Positions 49,996 through 58,251 of a stretch of 64,000 nt of DNA are shown one piece after another. Source of the stretch: an uncultured Prevotellaceae bacterium (GTDB lineage Bacteria; Bacteroidota; Bacteroidia; Bacteroidales; Bacteroidaceae); contig CAMHUU010000001.1 in assembly GCA_946188395.1 (NCBI GenBank), positions 62,001 through 126,000 on the forward strand, written 5' to 3'. The stretch's first letter is position 1. Every line of letters starts with the position of its first letter. The position numbers and the translations under genes were made by a program. The notes beneath the pieces are model-generated. The model was not told where the DNA came from, did no database searches, and worked only from the letters and a program-made list of their open reading frames with translations.

Positions 49996-50524
49996 ACTGA
50001 CATCCGACATAATCTGTATGTTATATTTTTGATAGCCAGATGGTTATATAGTTTAAAACTGACATAATACTGACATAGAACCGACATAATACTGACATAC
50101 TACTGACATTGTTCCGACATAAAACTGGCAGCAAGCAGACTTGAAGCGTCATTATGAAGTCTGTTTTTGGGGAACGAAGCACGCAGTTGTTCAGAAGGAA
50201 GGTAAGTGAACTGAAGGATAAGGTTTTACAATCTTTAGAATAAATCTTACTATGAAATTCTCTAGAGAATTTCGTGCTTACCCCAGTCCTAACAATTGCT
50301 AAGTGCCTAGGTAAAGGTAAAATTCTCTAGAGAATTTCGTAAAAGGTATTGGGAGGAAAACACGTAAGCGCCAAGTATCAGAGCCGCTAGCCCCCTAGTA
50401 AACCAGTATTATGTCGGTTCTATGTCAGTAGTATGTCAGTATTATGTCAGTATAATGAGTATGAAAATTTCGATAACTACTTATAAATAAGCTATTTGCG
50501 ATAACGGCTATGTCGGATGTCATT
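49996..50524. mobile_element. Symmetric iteron-like element of unknown type
   Basis: Three nested layers. Outer: TGACATCCGACATA at 49998-50011 and its reverse complement at 50509-50522. Middle: 11-bp tandem repeats with core CTGACAT or CCGACAT, six units plus a partial at 50058-50131, and four inverted units plus a half at 50403-50451; a 26-bp stretch is identical between arms. Inner: two palindromes, GAAATTCTCTAGAGAATTTC (50254-50273) and an 18-bp version of it (50320-50337), centres 65 bp apart. No open frame inside. The 11-bp phase suggests a protein bound on one face of the helix. Confidence 0.7.
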
Positions 50525-50537
50525 AGTTTTGCAAAAA

Positions 50538-50569
50538 TTAAGCGCGTGGTTGTTGGTCCACGCGCTTAA
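50538..50569 (-). terminator. Terminator of the GH43 operon
   Basis: TTAAGCGCGTGG (50538-50549) and CCACGCGCTTAA (50558-50569): perfect 12-bp stem with an 8-nt loop, followed on the - strand by TTTTTGC. Confidence 0.92.
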
Positions 50570-50599
50570 TAGTTGTTTGATTGTTGTTAGAAAAGGGGG

Positions 50600-52063
50600 T
50601 TAGTGGTTGCGGAAGTTCCATTTGGAGTTGTCGCTCTGGAAGTCGTACTCGGCGAGGGTGGGGGTGCTGTCGCCTGCGGAGTAGAGGCAGTAGCGGGTGT
50701 TGATGCCTTCCTGGCCGGGGATGACCTTGGGCATCAGGCGGAAGGTGCCGTCGGTGAGCTGTTCGATGCGCCAAAGCTGGCTGTCGTCTCCGGTATAGGC
50801 GGGCACGGTGGTCACTTCGCGGTCGGCGGTAGCTGCCAAAGTACGGTCGGTGCCCTCGATGACAATCTTGAAGTAGGTGTTGCCCAGATAGGCGCCCTTG
50901 CCCTCGACGGGACTGATGGTCCAGCGCTGGTGGGGACGGAACATATAGTCGCCAATGCGGGCGGGGATGTCGCCTTCAGGCCATGTGCCGATGACTTCGG
51001 CCAGCGTCTGGTTGGCAATGGGTTTGACGGGCTGCTGCATTTGTTCACGATTGAACCAGCCTGCACGGGCTACCTGCATGCGAACGAAGTCGACAGCCAG
51101 CTCGAGGGCATAGCCGCGACGCTCGCTCTCAATCTCGAAGGTACCGCCCTTGAACAGTTCGCCACCGACGGGCCAGCCGTTCTTCCAGAGCAGGGGACGG
51201 ATGGCCAGCGTGGATCGTCCGCTGAGGTCCATGTCGGCCTCCCAGTGGAACGACATCACCTCGACGCCCTCGTCGACGATGGTACGTCCGAAGTGTCCTG
51301 CCCCTGTCTTGCGATCGCCTGCGGCAATGACCATACGGCCACCACCGTGGAACATGTCGCGGCCCACATTATCTATATAGGGACCCTCGACGCTGCGCGA
51401 GCGACCTACCACGATGTTATAGGTGGAGTTGACACCGTCGCAGCAGGTGCCATGGGTGCCCAACAGGTAGTACCAGCCATCGCGATACATGAGGTCGGAG
51501 GCCTCGCAGTCGATGGCAATGTCCTTCTCCTTATTGCCCTTTACGCGGAAACCGGTCTTGGGATCGAGCTCGATGAGACGGATGGTGCCGAAATAGGTGC
51601 CGTAGCTGACCCACAGCCGACCTGTGGTGGGGTCGAGCAACAGTCCGGGGTCGATGGCATCCTGATCCTCCATACCGTCGGACGAGCACACCTCGACGGC
51701 CTCGGTCCAATGGAAGTCGGGTGACTTGGGGTCGAGCGTCTTGTTCCACATGGTGAGGATGCGGCCAGCATGTCCGCCACCCAGACCACCGCCCGTGGCG
51801 CCATAGATGCAGAGGTAGCGGTCGCCGATTTTCAGCACGTCGGGGGCTGCACCGCCACCGGGACGCTCAGCGCCACTGTGCCACGACCAGCCGTCTTCAG
51901 AGATGAGTCCGCCACCACCTGTGCCATAGGTGTAATACTTACCGTCGCACTCGGCAATGGTCGAGGGGTCGTGGATATAGGGGGCGCCAATTTGCGCCCT
52001 TACAGGGCTAAATAATAAAGAAAAAATAAAAAATATAAATATTCTCAAGTGCTTTGCTTTCAT
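50600..52063 (-). CDS. GH43 arabinanase-like enzyme with C-terminal lectin-like domain
   Basis: A 487-residue secreted enzyme (start chosen at MKAKHLRIFIFF; ATG 52087 would add eight residues). Signal peptide ends FSPVRAQ. A five-bladed propeller of GH43 has the three acid residues: Asp of PYIHDPS (base), Asp of DQDAIDPGLL (pKa modulator) and Glu of DCEASDLMY (acid). GTHGTCCDGVNSTYNI matches endo-alpha-1,5-arabinanases. After residue about 370 come a short beta domain and a ricin-like/beta-trefoil segment (AYTGDDSQLWRIEQLTDG). Last gene of the GH43 operon, 30 bp after the previous stop. Confidence 0.88.
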   Translation of the reverse strand: MKAKHLRIFIFFIFSLLFSPVRAQIGAPYIHDPSTIAECDGKYYTYGTGGGGLISEDGWSWHSGAERPGGGAAPDVLKIGDRYLCIYGATGGGLGGGHAGRILTMWNKTLDPKSPDFHWTEAVEVCSSDGMEDQDAIDPGLLLDPTTGRLWVSYGTYFGTIRLIELDPKTGFRVKGNKEKDIAIDCEASDLMYRDGWYYLLGTHGTCCDGVNSTYNIVVGRSRSVEGPYIDNVGRDMFHGGGRMVIAAGDRKTGAGHFGRTIVDEGVEVMSFHWEADMDLSGRSTLAIRPLLWKNGWPVGGELFKGGTFEIESERRGYALELAVDFVRMQVARAGWFNREQMQQPVKPIANQTLAEVIGTWPEGDIPARIGDYMFRPHQRWTISPVEGKGAYLGNTYFKIVIEGTDRTLAATADREVTTVPAYTGDDSQLWRIEQLTDGTFRLMPKVIPGQEGINTRYCLYSAGDSTPTLAEYDFQSDNSKWNFRNH

Positions 52064-52105
52064 AATTCGTATTACTTTATTATTCATTATTTTTTATTTT
52101 ATATT
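52001..52105 (-). repeat. Junction repeat with signal-peptide cassette (copy 2)
   Basis: Covers the last codons and stop of the middle GH43 gene and the start and signal peptide of the following one. Nearly the same as copy 3 (54127-54250) and ends shared with copy 1 (41838-41958). Confidence 0.75.
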
Positions 52106-54199
52106 TAGGGCATAGCCCGTAACGGGCTGGCCTTTCTCGTCGAGGAAACGGACGCAGAAGTCGCTCATGCCGGGGCCGTTGATGATGGCACCACGCAGGA
52201 TGTTGCGGCCTTTCTTCAGGGTGAGGCGTGGCGACATGGCGTCGTCCTTCACCATGCGGCGGTCGCCAGAGAGCAAGAGGGCTTCCTCGCCATTGAGCCA
52301 CCACATAGAGGCAGAGTTGGAACCGACAGCCAGACGAACGTCAGCAATATCCTCGTCGCAGTCGATGATGGTGACGGTCCAGAAGAGCACGCCATAGACC
52401 TTCTCGCCCCACTTCTCGGCGAAGCGGAAAAGTTTGACGTTGTAGTTCTCGCTGTCGAGGGCATGCCAGGTGAGCGTCTGCTTGACGGTCTTGATTTCGG
52501 GCTGAGCAGGAGCCTGCATGCCACGACCGAAACCTGCGGGAGCCTGTTCCTGCTGGAAGACGGCCTTGACCTTCTGACCATCCTTCGGAATGATGGTCTG
52601 CTGGCCCTTGAAGTATTCACGGTTGAAGTGCTCGCGCAGATAGGAGTCGGTGAAGACGGTGTTGCCGCTGTTGGGCTTGTCGATGGGCTCGAGGATGAGC
52701 CAGCGGCGGATGAAGCCGTCGTTGTCTGGGTGCGATGGCATCGCACCAGACTCAACGTGAGTGAAGTATTTCGGACGGTTCTTGAACTGCACCCAGTCGA
52801 CGCTGATGCCGGCATCGCCTTCGACAGTAATAACCAGGTCGGAAACGCCTTGAGGAGTATACTCCAACGGAGCCGTCAGCGTGAGCCACTGGTTGCTGAA
52901 GTCGCGACGGAACATGGCTGGAATGCCTGCCGGCGTCTCGGGCTTCACGGTGAGGTCGAACTTGGCGATGACCTTACCATTGGCCGCTTTCTCGCGGACG
53001 AACAACCGGGTGTTGTCGGCAGCCTTGGCATTGATGATGAGATAGCCGTCGGTGAGACAGCTGAAATCGATGTCGTCATATTTCAGCCAACTGCCCTTGA
53101 CGGGTAGTGTGGCCTCGTAGCTGCGGAAGGTGTTGACGGTATCGATGAGCTGGGTGGTGACATCGGCACTGGCTGTGCTGTAGCGGTCGATCTCGATTTT
53201 CTCGGTAGCCTGGTTGATGCCCACGCCGCGCAGGGTAGGACGAACCTCCTGAATGGTACCGTCGGCATTGAAGAACAGTTTTTCGATCTGTACGGAGCGG
53301 CGCTTGTCGTCGTTGGGCGAGAAGGCATTCTGATGGTAGAACAGATACCACTGGCCCTTGTAGTTGACGATGCTGTGGTGATTGGTCCAGCAGTTGGGGT
53401 GCTCGGCCATAATGATGCCCTTGTATTCGTAGGGCCCCATGGGGTTCTTGCTCATGGCGTAGCCGAGGACTTCGGTCTTTTCACGCACATAGGGATAGGT
53501 GAGGTAGTACCAGCCGTTAGCCTCGAAGGCAAACGGACCTTCGGCCTGACGGTTGGGCAAGTCTTTCAGACAGTTGACACCCATCATCTCGAACTCACGG
53601 TCGCCCCACTTGACTTTCTCCTTCGGAGTGTCGTCAGCCAGTTCCTTCATGTTGGGCTTCAGTTTGGCGCAACGGCCTGCCCCCCAGAAGATGTAGGCGT
53701 TGCCGTCGGAGGCCTGAAGCACACACGGGTCGATGCCGTTGATGCCCTTGATAGGCTCTGGTTCACAGACGAACGGCCCCTCGGGGCTATCGCTGATGGC
53801 TACGCCCACACCAAAGCCACGCATGGCTCCAGCAGGCGTGGACGGGAAATAGAAATAGTACTTTCCATTCCGCTCGACACAGTCGGGTGCCCACATGGAA
53901 TAGGAGTCTGGACGCACCCAGGGCACCTTGTTCTGAGTGACAATGACGCCGTGGTCGGTCCAGTCGGTAAGGTTCTCGGAAGAAAAGACGTGGTAGTCCT
54001 CCATGCAGAACCAATCTTGACGCTGTCCCTGCGGGGGCTTGATGTCGTGCGAGGGGTAGAGGTACACCTTGTTGTTAAACACGCGAGCCGTCGGGTCGGC
54101 CGTAAACTGGTCGCGGATGATAGGGTTTTGCGCCCCTATGGGGCTAAATAATAAAGAAAAAATAAAAAATAAAAAAAATCTCAGGTGTTTTGCTTTCAT
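52094..54199 (-). CDS. GH43 enzyme with CBM6 and C-terminal beta domain
   Basis: About 701 residues, secreted (start chosen at MKAKHLRFFLFF; ATG 54223 adds eight). Signal peptide ends FSPIGAQ. GH43 propeller at about 25-320, with the catalytic Asp in FTADPTA, Asp in NGIDPCVL and Glu in QAEGPFAF, followed by a CBM6 (about 335-460; DGYLIINAKA, DLVITVEGDAGISVDWVQFK). A final domain of about 200 residues (HPDNDGFIRRWLILEP, MWWLNGEEALLLSGDRR, FCVRFLDEKGQPV) is of a type found in other Bacteroidetes GH43 proteins. Likely arabinofuranosidase or xylosidase in the arabinan/arabinoxylan pathway. Its last residues (ALNIK) lie in the junction repeat. Confidence 0.88.
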   Translation of the reverse strand: MKAKHLRFFLFFIFSLLFSPIGAQNPIIRDQFTADPTARVFNNKVYLYPSHDIKPPQGQRQDWFCMEDYHVFSSENLTDWTDHGVIVTQNKVPWVRPDSYSMWAPDCVERNGKYYFYFPSTPAGAMRGFGVGVAISDSPEGPFVCEPEPIKGINGIDPCVLQASDGNAYIFWGAGRCAKLKPNMKELADDTPKEKVKWGDREFEMMGVNCLKDLPNRQAEGPFAFEANGWYYLTYPYVREKTEVLGYAMSKNPMGPYEYKGIIMAEHPNCWTNHHSIVNYKGQWYLFYHQNAFSPNDDKRRSVQIEKLFFNADGTIQEVRPTLRGVGINQATEKIEIDRYSTASADVTTQLIDTVNTFRSYEATLPVKGSWLKYDDIDFSCLTDGYLIINAKAADNTRLFVREKAANGKVIAKFDLTVKPETPAGIPAMFRRDFSNQWLTLTAPLEYTPQGVSDLVITVEGDAGISVDWVQFKNRPKYFTHVESGAMPSHPDNDGFIRRWLILEPIDKPNSGNTVFTDSYLREHFNREYFKGQQTIIPKDGQKVKAVFQQEQAPAGFGRGMQAPAQPEIKTVKQTLTWHALDSENYNVKLFRFAEKWGEKVYGVLFWTVTIIDCDEDIADVRLAVGSNSASMWWLNGEEALLLSGDRRMVKDDAMSPRLTLKKGRNILRGAIINGPGMSDFCVRFLDEKGQPVTGYALNIK

Positions 54200-54250
54200 A
54201 ATTCGTATTACTTCATTATTCATTATTTTTTTATTTTATATTTAGGTACG
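54127..54250 (-). repeat. Junction repeat with signal-peptide cassette (copy 3)
   Basis: Starts just past the stop of the first GH43 gene with CCTAAATATAAAATAAAAAA and ends with AGCCCCATAGGGGCGCAAAA in the signal peptide of the next gene. Confidence 0.75.
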
Positions 54251-54259
54251 CAGTACCGC

Positions 54260-57094
54260 TTATTTAAACGTCCACCAGTCGAGGTGTACGTCGCCCTGTG
54301 CCTTGTCGAAACAGAGGTACAGGTCGTGGACACCTGTGGCGTTCTTCACCTTGGCGGTGAACGACTTGTATTTCTCGACGCTGCCCGTCTTGCCAATGAC
54401 TGCTGTACCGATGATGTCGCCCTTCTGGCTGTCGAGGCGAAGGGTTACGGTAGCCGTACCGGTGGCAGCAGCGGTGATGGCAAACTGCTTGGCACCTTTC
54501 TCGCCGAAGTCGACACCACGCAGGCGGATATACTCGCCGTCGTCGAGGTCGTAGATGTACATATTCTTCTTTCCCGTTGATTCGGGCATATCGGCCACGA
54601 CACCCGTATTGGGGATGCCCATCTTGGCCGACTTCAAACCATAGCCCCAAGCCATCGTCTCGGCCTCGACACGCTGGTAGGGATTCAGCCAATGGAGCTG
54701 CTTCATGGGCTCCTGGTCGAGCCAGTAAGGAATTTCCTGAATGGTGCCGTCGGCATTGTAATGAATCTCCTGTGCCGACACCGAGCGACGCTCGTGGTGC
54801 TCGAAGGTCTCGAGGTGCATCAGGTCGTAGTTCTGTCCGAAGACATACGAATGGCCCTTGTAGTCGCAGATACCAGGATGGTTGCCTCGGTCGCGCTGGG
54901 TGGGTCGCATGATGTAGCCTTTCCACTCCCAGGGTCCTGTGGGTGAGTCGCTCATGGCATAGCCGAGCGCCTCAGGACAGCAGGTGCTGGCAAAAGCAAG
55001 ATAGTATTTACTCCCCTCGTCCTTTGGAGAGGGGTTGGGGGTGAGGCTCCTCTTATAGAACCAGGGTCCTTCCTGGTAGTTGGGGATGTGGGGGAGCTTA
55101 GTGACGCCCGACGGAGAACCGTCGGGAACATTGGCATCCTTTTTAATGCTAATCATGTCGTCGTTCAGCTTGGCCCAGAAGGTGTGGGGATTGCCCCAAT
55201 ACATGTAGGCCTGGCCGTCGTCGTCGGTATAGACTGAGGGGTCGATGTCGAACCAGTTGCTCTGGTCCCATACTAACGGTTTGCCCAGAGGATCGCGGAA
55301 AGGACCGTAGGGAGAGTCGGCCACCAGCACACCGATGCCGTGCCCGTGGAGTGGGGCATAGAGGTAGTACTTACCGTTGCGCTCGACGGTCTGGATGGCC
55401 CAGCCACCGTTCTCACGCGAACGCCAGGAGAAGTCCTTCAGCGAGGCTACAGCACCGTGCTCGGTCCAGTTCACCATATCGGTGGTCGACCACAGCAGCC
55501 AGTCGTACATGAAGAATCCTGCCGAGCTGCGTTCGTTTTCGTCGACGATGTCCTCGGGTGATGCGTCGTGCGAGGTATAGAGGAACAAGGTGTCGCCCAC
55601 CACCAAGGGTGAGGGGTCGGCAGTGTACTTGGTCTGGAAGAGTGGCATGTTGACCTGCTCCAGTCCGCGCATCTCCCACCAGTCGAAATTGAAGAGCTTG
55701 GGACCCTTGCGGCCTGTGAACACGAAGTAGAGGTCGTGGTGGCCCATGACCTTCTCTGTGAAGTCGGCAGTGAGCGTCTGCCAGTTCTCCCAGCCTCCCG
55801 TGGCAGGAACTTCAAGACGTCCCAATAGTTGGCCATGGATGCTGTCGATGCGTACTTCAATCTGTCCGCCACGCAGACCACTGGCCACACGGGCGGTGAA
55901 GGTGCGGGGCAATTTGTTGCAGAAGCAGACGTTTTGCAGTTTGATATAATCACCGTTGTGAATATCCGATACATAAACACCCACCTGTTCGTTCTCTGAC
56001 CCTTGGTCAGAGTGTGGCGTTGCGAATTGTTCCGTCTTGACGCCCTTCGAGAAAGCCATCGTCTCGGCTTCCACTTTGCGATAGGGGTTGAAGGTGGCGA
56101 TGGGTTTTACGCCCTCGTCGGTAGGCATGATGGTTGGGAAGCTGCCGTCGGCATTATACTGGAACTCTTCGACGGCTACGCTGCGTCCGAAACCACCACC
56201 ATTAGGCAACTTGCCCGTGTGGTAGAAAAAGTAGGAGTGCCCTTTGTAGTCGGCCACGCCGCAGTGGTTGGTGAACGACTTCGTGTCGCAGAGGGGCATA
56301 ATCTCGCCGGCATAGGTCCAGGGACCTGTGGGCGAGGGAGCTGTGCTGTAAGAGATGTGCTCAGGCACGCCACCAGCAGCATAGAGCAACTGATAGACCT
56401 TTGAACTTTCAACTTTGAACTTTGAACTGTCCACTTTTCGGAGCCAGGGACCCTCGGTATAGCAGTCCTTGTACTTCTTGCCTTTCTCGCGCTTGTCCAT
56501 CGACGGGGCACCGAAGGCCTCTTCGGTCATATCGAGCATGCCCAGTTCACCACTATAGGATATCATGTCGCGGTTCAGTTTTAGGTAGTACACGCGGGGG
56601 TTTCCCCACATGAGCCAGGCCTGGCCGTCGTCGTCGATCATCACCGTGGGGTCGATATGGTCCCACGAGCCATTCTCGAACAGCGGTTTGCCGATGGCAT
56701 CGCGGAAGGGTCCCGTCGGTGAGTCGCTGACGGCCACACCGATGGCCATACCATTGGAAATCTTCGAATGGGCACAGATGTACCAATAGAACTTGCCGTC
56801 GCGCTCGATAGTCTGTGAAGCCCAGGCCCGGTCGTCGGCCCACGAGAAACTCTCGAGAGCCAAGGGTGAACCGTGATCCTGCCAGTTCACCATGTCCTGC
56901 GTGGAATAGACGCGCCACTCCTGCATCCAGAAGAAGTCGGCGCCATCCTCATCGTGACCGGTATAGACATACATCGTTCCGTCGTGTACCATCGGAGCGG
57001 GGTCGCTCGTACACCAAGTCTGCACAAAGGGATTCTGTGCGGTACTACTCATAGCTATCGCTATAGTAGCGGAAAATATTGTTGTTCGTTTCAT
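54260..57094 (-). CDS. Two-module GH43 enzyme with two CBM6 domains
   Basis: A 944-residue secreted protein. After the signal peptide (1-19) it has GH43 module 1 (about 20-335; SDPAPM, HIDPTVM, YTEGPW), a CBM6 (about 338-475), GH43 module 2 (about 485-800; TADPSPL, FDIDPSV, YQEGPW) and a second CBM6 (about 815-944). All three acidic catalytic residues are visible in both modules, so both can be active, perhaps on different arabinose or xylose linkages. Two repeat-derived insertions interrupt the same loop of the two modules: residues about 218-232 (DSSKFKVESSK) and about 682-696 (SLTPNPSPKDEGS). First gene of the GH43 operon, with a promoter box at 57117. Confidence 0.9.
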   Translation of the reverse strand: MKRTTIFSATIAIAMSSTAQNPFVQTWCTSDPAPMVHDGTMYVYTGHDEDGADFFWMQEWRVYSTQDMVNWQDHGSPLALESFSWADDRAWASQTIERDGKFYWYICAHSKISNGMAIGVAVSDSPTGPFRDAIGKPLFENGSWDHIDPTVMIDDDGQAWLMWGNPRVYYLKLNRDMISYSGELGMLDMTEEAFGAPSMDKREKGKKYKDCYTEGPWLRKVDSSKFKVESSKVYQLLYAAGGVPEHISYSTAPSPTGPWTYAGEIMPLCDTKSFTNHCGVADYKGHSYFFYHTGKLPNGGGFGRSVAVEEFQYNADGSFPTIMPTDEGVKPIATFNPYRKVEAETMAFSKGVKTEQFATPHSDQGSENEQVGVYVSDIHNGDYIKLQNVCFCNKLPRTFTARVASGLRGGQIEVRIDSIHGQLLGRLEVPATGGWENWQTLTADFTEKVMGHHDLYFVFTGRKGPKLFNFDWWEMRGLEQVNMPLFQTKYTADPSPLVVGDTLFLYTSHDASPEDIVDENERSSAGFFMYDWLLWSTTDMVNWTEHGAVASLKDFSWRSRENGGWAIQTVERNGKYYLYAPLHGHGIGVLVADSPYGPFRDPLGKPLVWDQSNWFDIDPSVYTDDDGQAYMYWGNPHTFWAKLNDDMISIKKDANVPDGSPSGVTKLPHIPNYQEGPWFYKRSLTPNPSPKDEGSKYYLAFASTCCPEALGYAMSDSPTGPWEWKGYIMRPTQRDRGNHPGICDYKGHSYVFGQNYDLMHLETFEHHERRSVSAQEIHYNADGTIQEIPYWLDQEPMKQLHWLNPYQRVEAETMAWGYGLKSAKMGIPNTGVVADMPESTGKKNMYIYDLDDGEYIRLRGVDFGEKGAKQFAITAAATGTATVTLRLDSQKGDIIGTAVIGKTGSVEKYKSFTAKVKNATGVHDLYLCFDKAQGDVHLDWWTFK
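55009..55050 (-). repeat. LTPNPSPK-type repeat inside GH43 module 2
   Basis: CTCCCCTCGTCCTTTGGAGA-type sequence coding SLTPNPSPKDEGS; this short sequence is of a type I know from many Bacteroidetes proteins and intergenic regions. Confidence 0.75.
56400..56432 (-). repeat. AACTTTGAACTTTCAA-type repeat inside GH43 module 1
   Basis: TTGAACTTTCAACTTTGAAC followed by a third unit; codes SSKFKVESSK. Same family as 16404-16478. Confidence 0.8.
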
Positions 57095-57116
57095 AGTTTC
57101 TGCGGTAATTGCTCGG

Positions 57117-57165
57117 CAAAGATACGAAAAATCCGCGAAACAAACCTTTTGTCATGTTTCGCGGA
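57117..57165 (-). promoter_or_regulatory. Terminator of the BASS gene followed by the GH43 operon promoter
   Basis: The stem TGTTTCGCGGA (57155-57165) with TCCGCGAAACA (57132-57142) followed by T-rich sequence ends the upstream transporter mRNA. Immediately after it, TATCTTTG on the - strand (57117-57124) is the -7 box for the GH43 operon, 23 bp from the ATG. Confidence 0.8.
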
Positions 57166-57191
57166 CTTTCTTTGATGTATCATGTTGCAGT

Positions 57192-58154
57192 TTACGACGG
57201 GTTTTGCCGCTTTCTGTCCTGCCAGATTTCAAAACTATTGATAATATTTTGCCACAATACGTAACAGCCTGCTCCCACCGAAGCCACAGGATTCAGATAC
57301 ATATAAGCCACCCAAATGCTGAGTGCGGTGTTCTTTTGAAACAGTCCCTGACCGGCATTGACCTCTTCGCCAAGCCAATGTCCGATGCCTCGTCCGATGA
57401 GAAACTGAACGAAGCAGAGCAGGAGTGTCGTCACGGCAATCCAAAACAAGAGCATCATGGTGGCATTGCTGTGAACGATATTCTTGACGGTGATGCCCGT
57501 GGTGATGCTCAGCGAGATAGCCCAAGTATAAAAACTGAGGTTGGGCATGGCGGCAATACGACGCTGTAGCTGGGGCAGGTAATGCTTGATGAACCAACCC
57601 AGAACGAGGGGTAGCATCAGGACGATGGCCACTTTGTTTAGAATGACGAGGAACGCTTCTAAAAAGGCCACACCAGCAGCCGGTTCGAGGATGGGGAATA
57701 CGAGGGGTATGAGTACGGTGGAGGCCAGTGACGATAGGATGACGTAGGTGGTCATGGTATTGATGTTGCCACCCAGTTTGCCGACTACAACAGGAGCTGC
57801 TGATGCTGAGGGGCCGATGATGCACGTCAGTAAGGCCTCCCAAAGCAGTTTTTGCTCGGCATATTCCTCGACCCAGAAGATGACTACAATCGTCATTGCG
57901 ATGAGCAATAGCTGGGCCACTAATACACCGATATGCCAGCGGTGTGGGCGAAGCTGGTGGTAGTCGACCTTGCAGAAGGTAATCAGCAGGGTGAGGAATA
58001 CAAACAGGGGGAAGATGACGTCGAACACGGGACTTAGTTGGTTGCCCAGCGTGTCGAGAGCAGGAACCCAGTAGAACGTCAGATAGCATGTGGAACCCAC
58101 AGCAATAGCCACGGGTAATGTCCAATTTTTGATGAAACGAATGAAGCGATTCAT
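57192..58154 (-). CDS. BASS-family (bile acid:sodium symporter-like) transporter
   Basis: A 320-residue membrane protein with nine to ten helices of the bile acid/sodium symporter superfamily. It begins with a short basic segment and TLPVAIAVGST. The crossover regions have GPSASAAPVVVGKLGGN and NTALSIWVAYMYLNP, where sodium and substrate bind in characterised members. Substrates of bacterial members range from bile acids to pantoate and other organic anions, so the name is not a function. Its promoter box is 11 bp from the ATG (nearly leaderless). Single-gene unit. Confidence 0.85.
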   Translation of the reverse strand: MNRFIRFIKNWTLPVAIAVGSTCYLTFYWVPALDTLGNQLSPVFDVIFPLFVFLTLLITFCKVDYHQLRPHRWHIGVLVAQLLLIAMTIVVIFWVEEYAEQKLLWEALLTCIIGPSASAAPVVVGKLGGNINTMTTYVILSSLASTVLIPLVFPILEPAAGVAFLEAFLVILNKVAIVLMLPLVLGWFIKHYLPQLQRRIAAMPNLSFYTWAISLSITTGITVKNIVHSNATMMLLFWIAVTTLLLCFVQFLIGRGIGHWLGEEVNAGQGLFQKNTALSIWVAYMYLNPVASVGAGCYVLWQNIINSFEIWQDRKRQNPS

Positions 58155-58164
58155 ATTTTGGGTG

Positions 58165-58172
58165 CAAAAATA
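58165..58172 (-). promoter_or_regulatory. -7 box of the BASS transporter gene
   Basis: TATTTTTG on the - strand followed by CACCC, 11 bp before the start codon. Confidence 0.65.
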
Positions 58173-58216
58173 CGAAAAAGTTTAGAGTTTAGTGTTGAGA
58201 GTTGAGAGAAATTTCG

Positions 58217-58224
58217 TATCTTTG
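58217..58224 (+). promoter_or_regulatory. -7 box of the HerA-like ATPase gene
   Basis: TATCTTTG followed by CCG, 27 bp before the ATG at 58252. Confidence 0.65.
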
Positions 58225-58251
58225 CCGAAAAATAACTAAATTACTACTATT

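Larger units (their letters stand above)
49712..50599. other. Gene-free island between convergent genes
   Basis: About 890 bp without a credible open frame, AT-rich at the left. It holds a symmetric repeat element (49996-50524) and the terminator of the GH43 operon (50538-50569). The first 280 bp (49712-49995) show no feature I can name. Confidence 0.85.

Noticed and set aside
50003..50451. Possible CRISPR array
   Set aside because: Repeat unit is 11 bp without unique spacers, arrays are inverted to each other and no cas genes are near.
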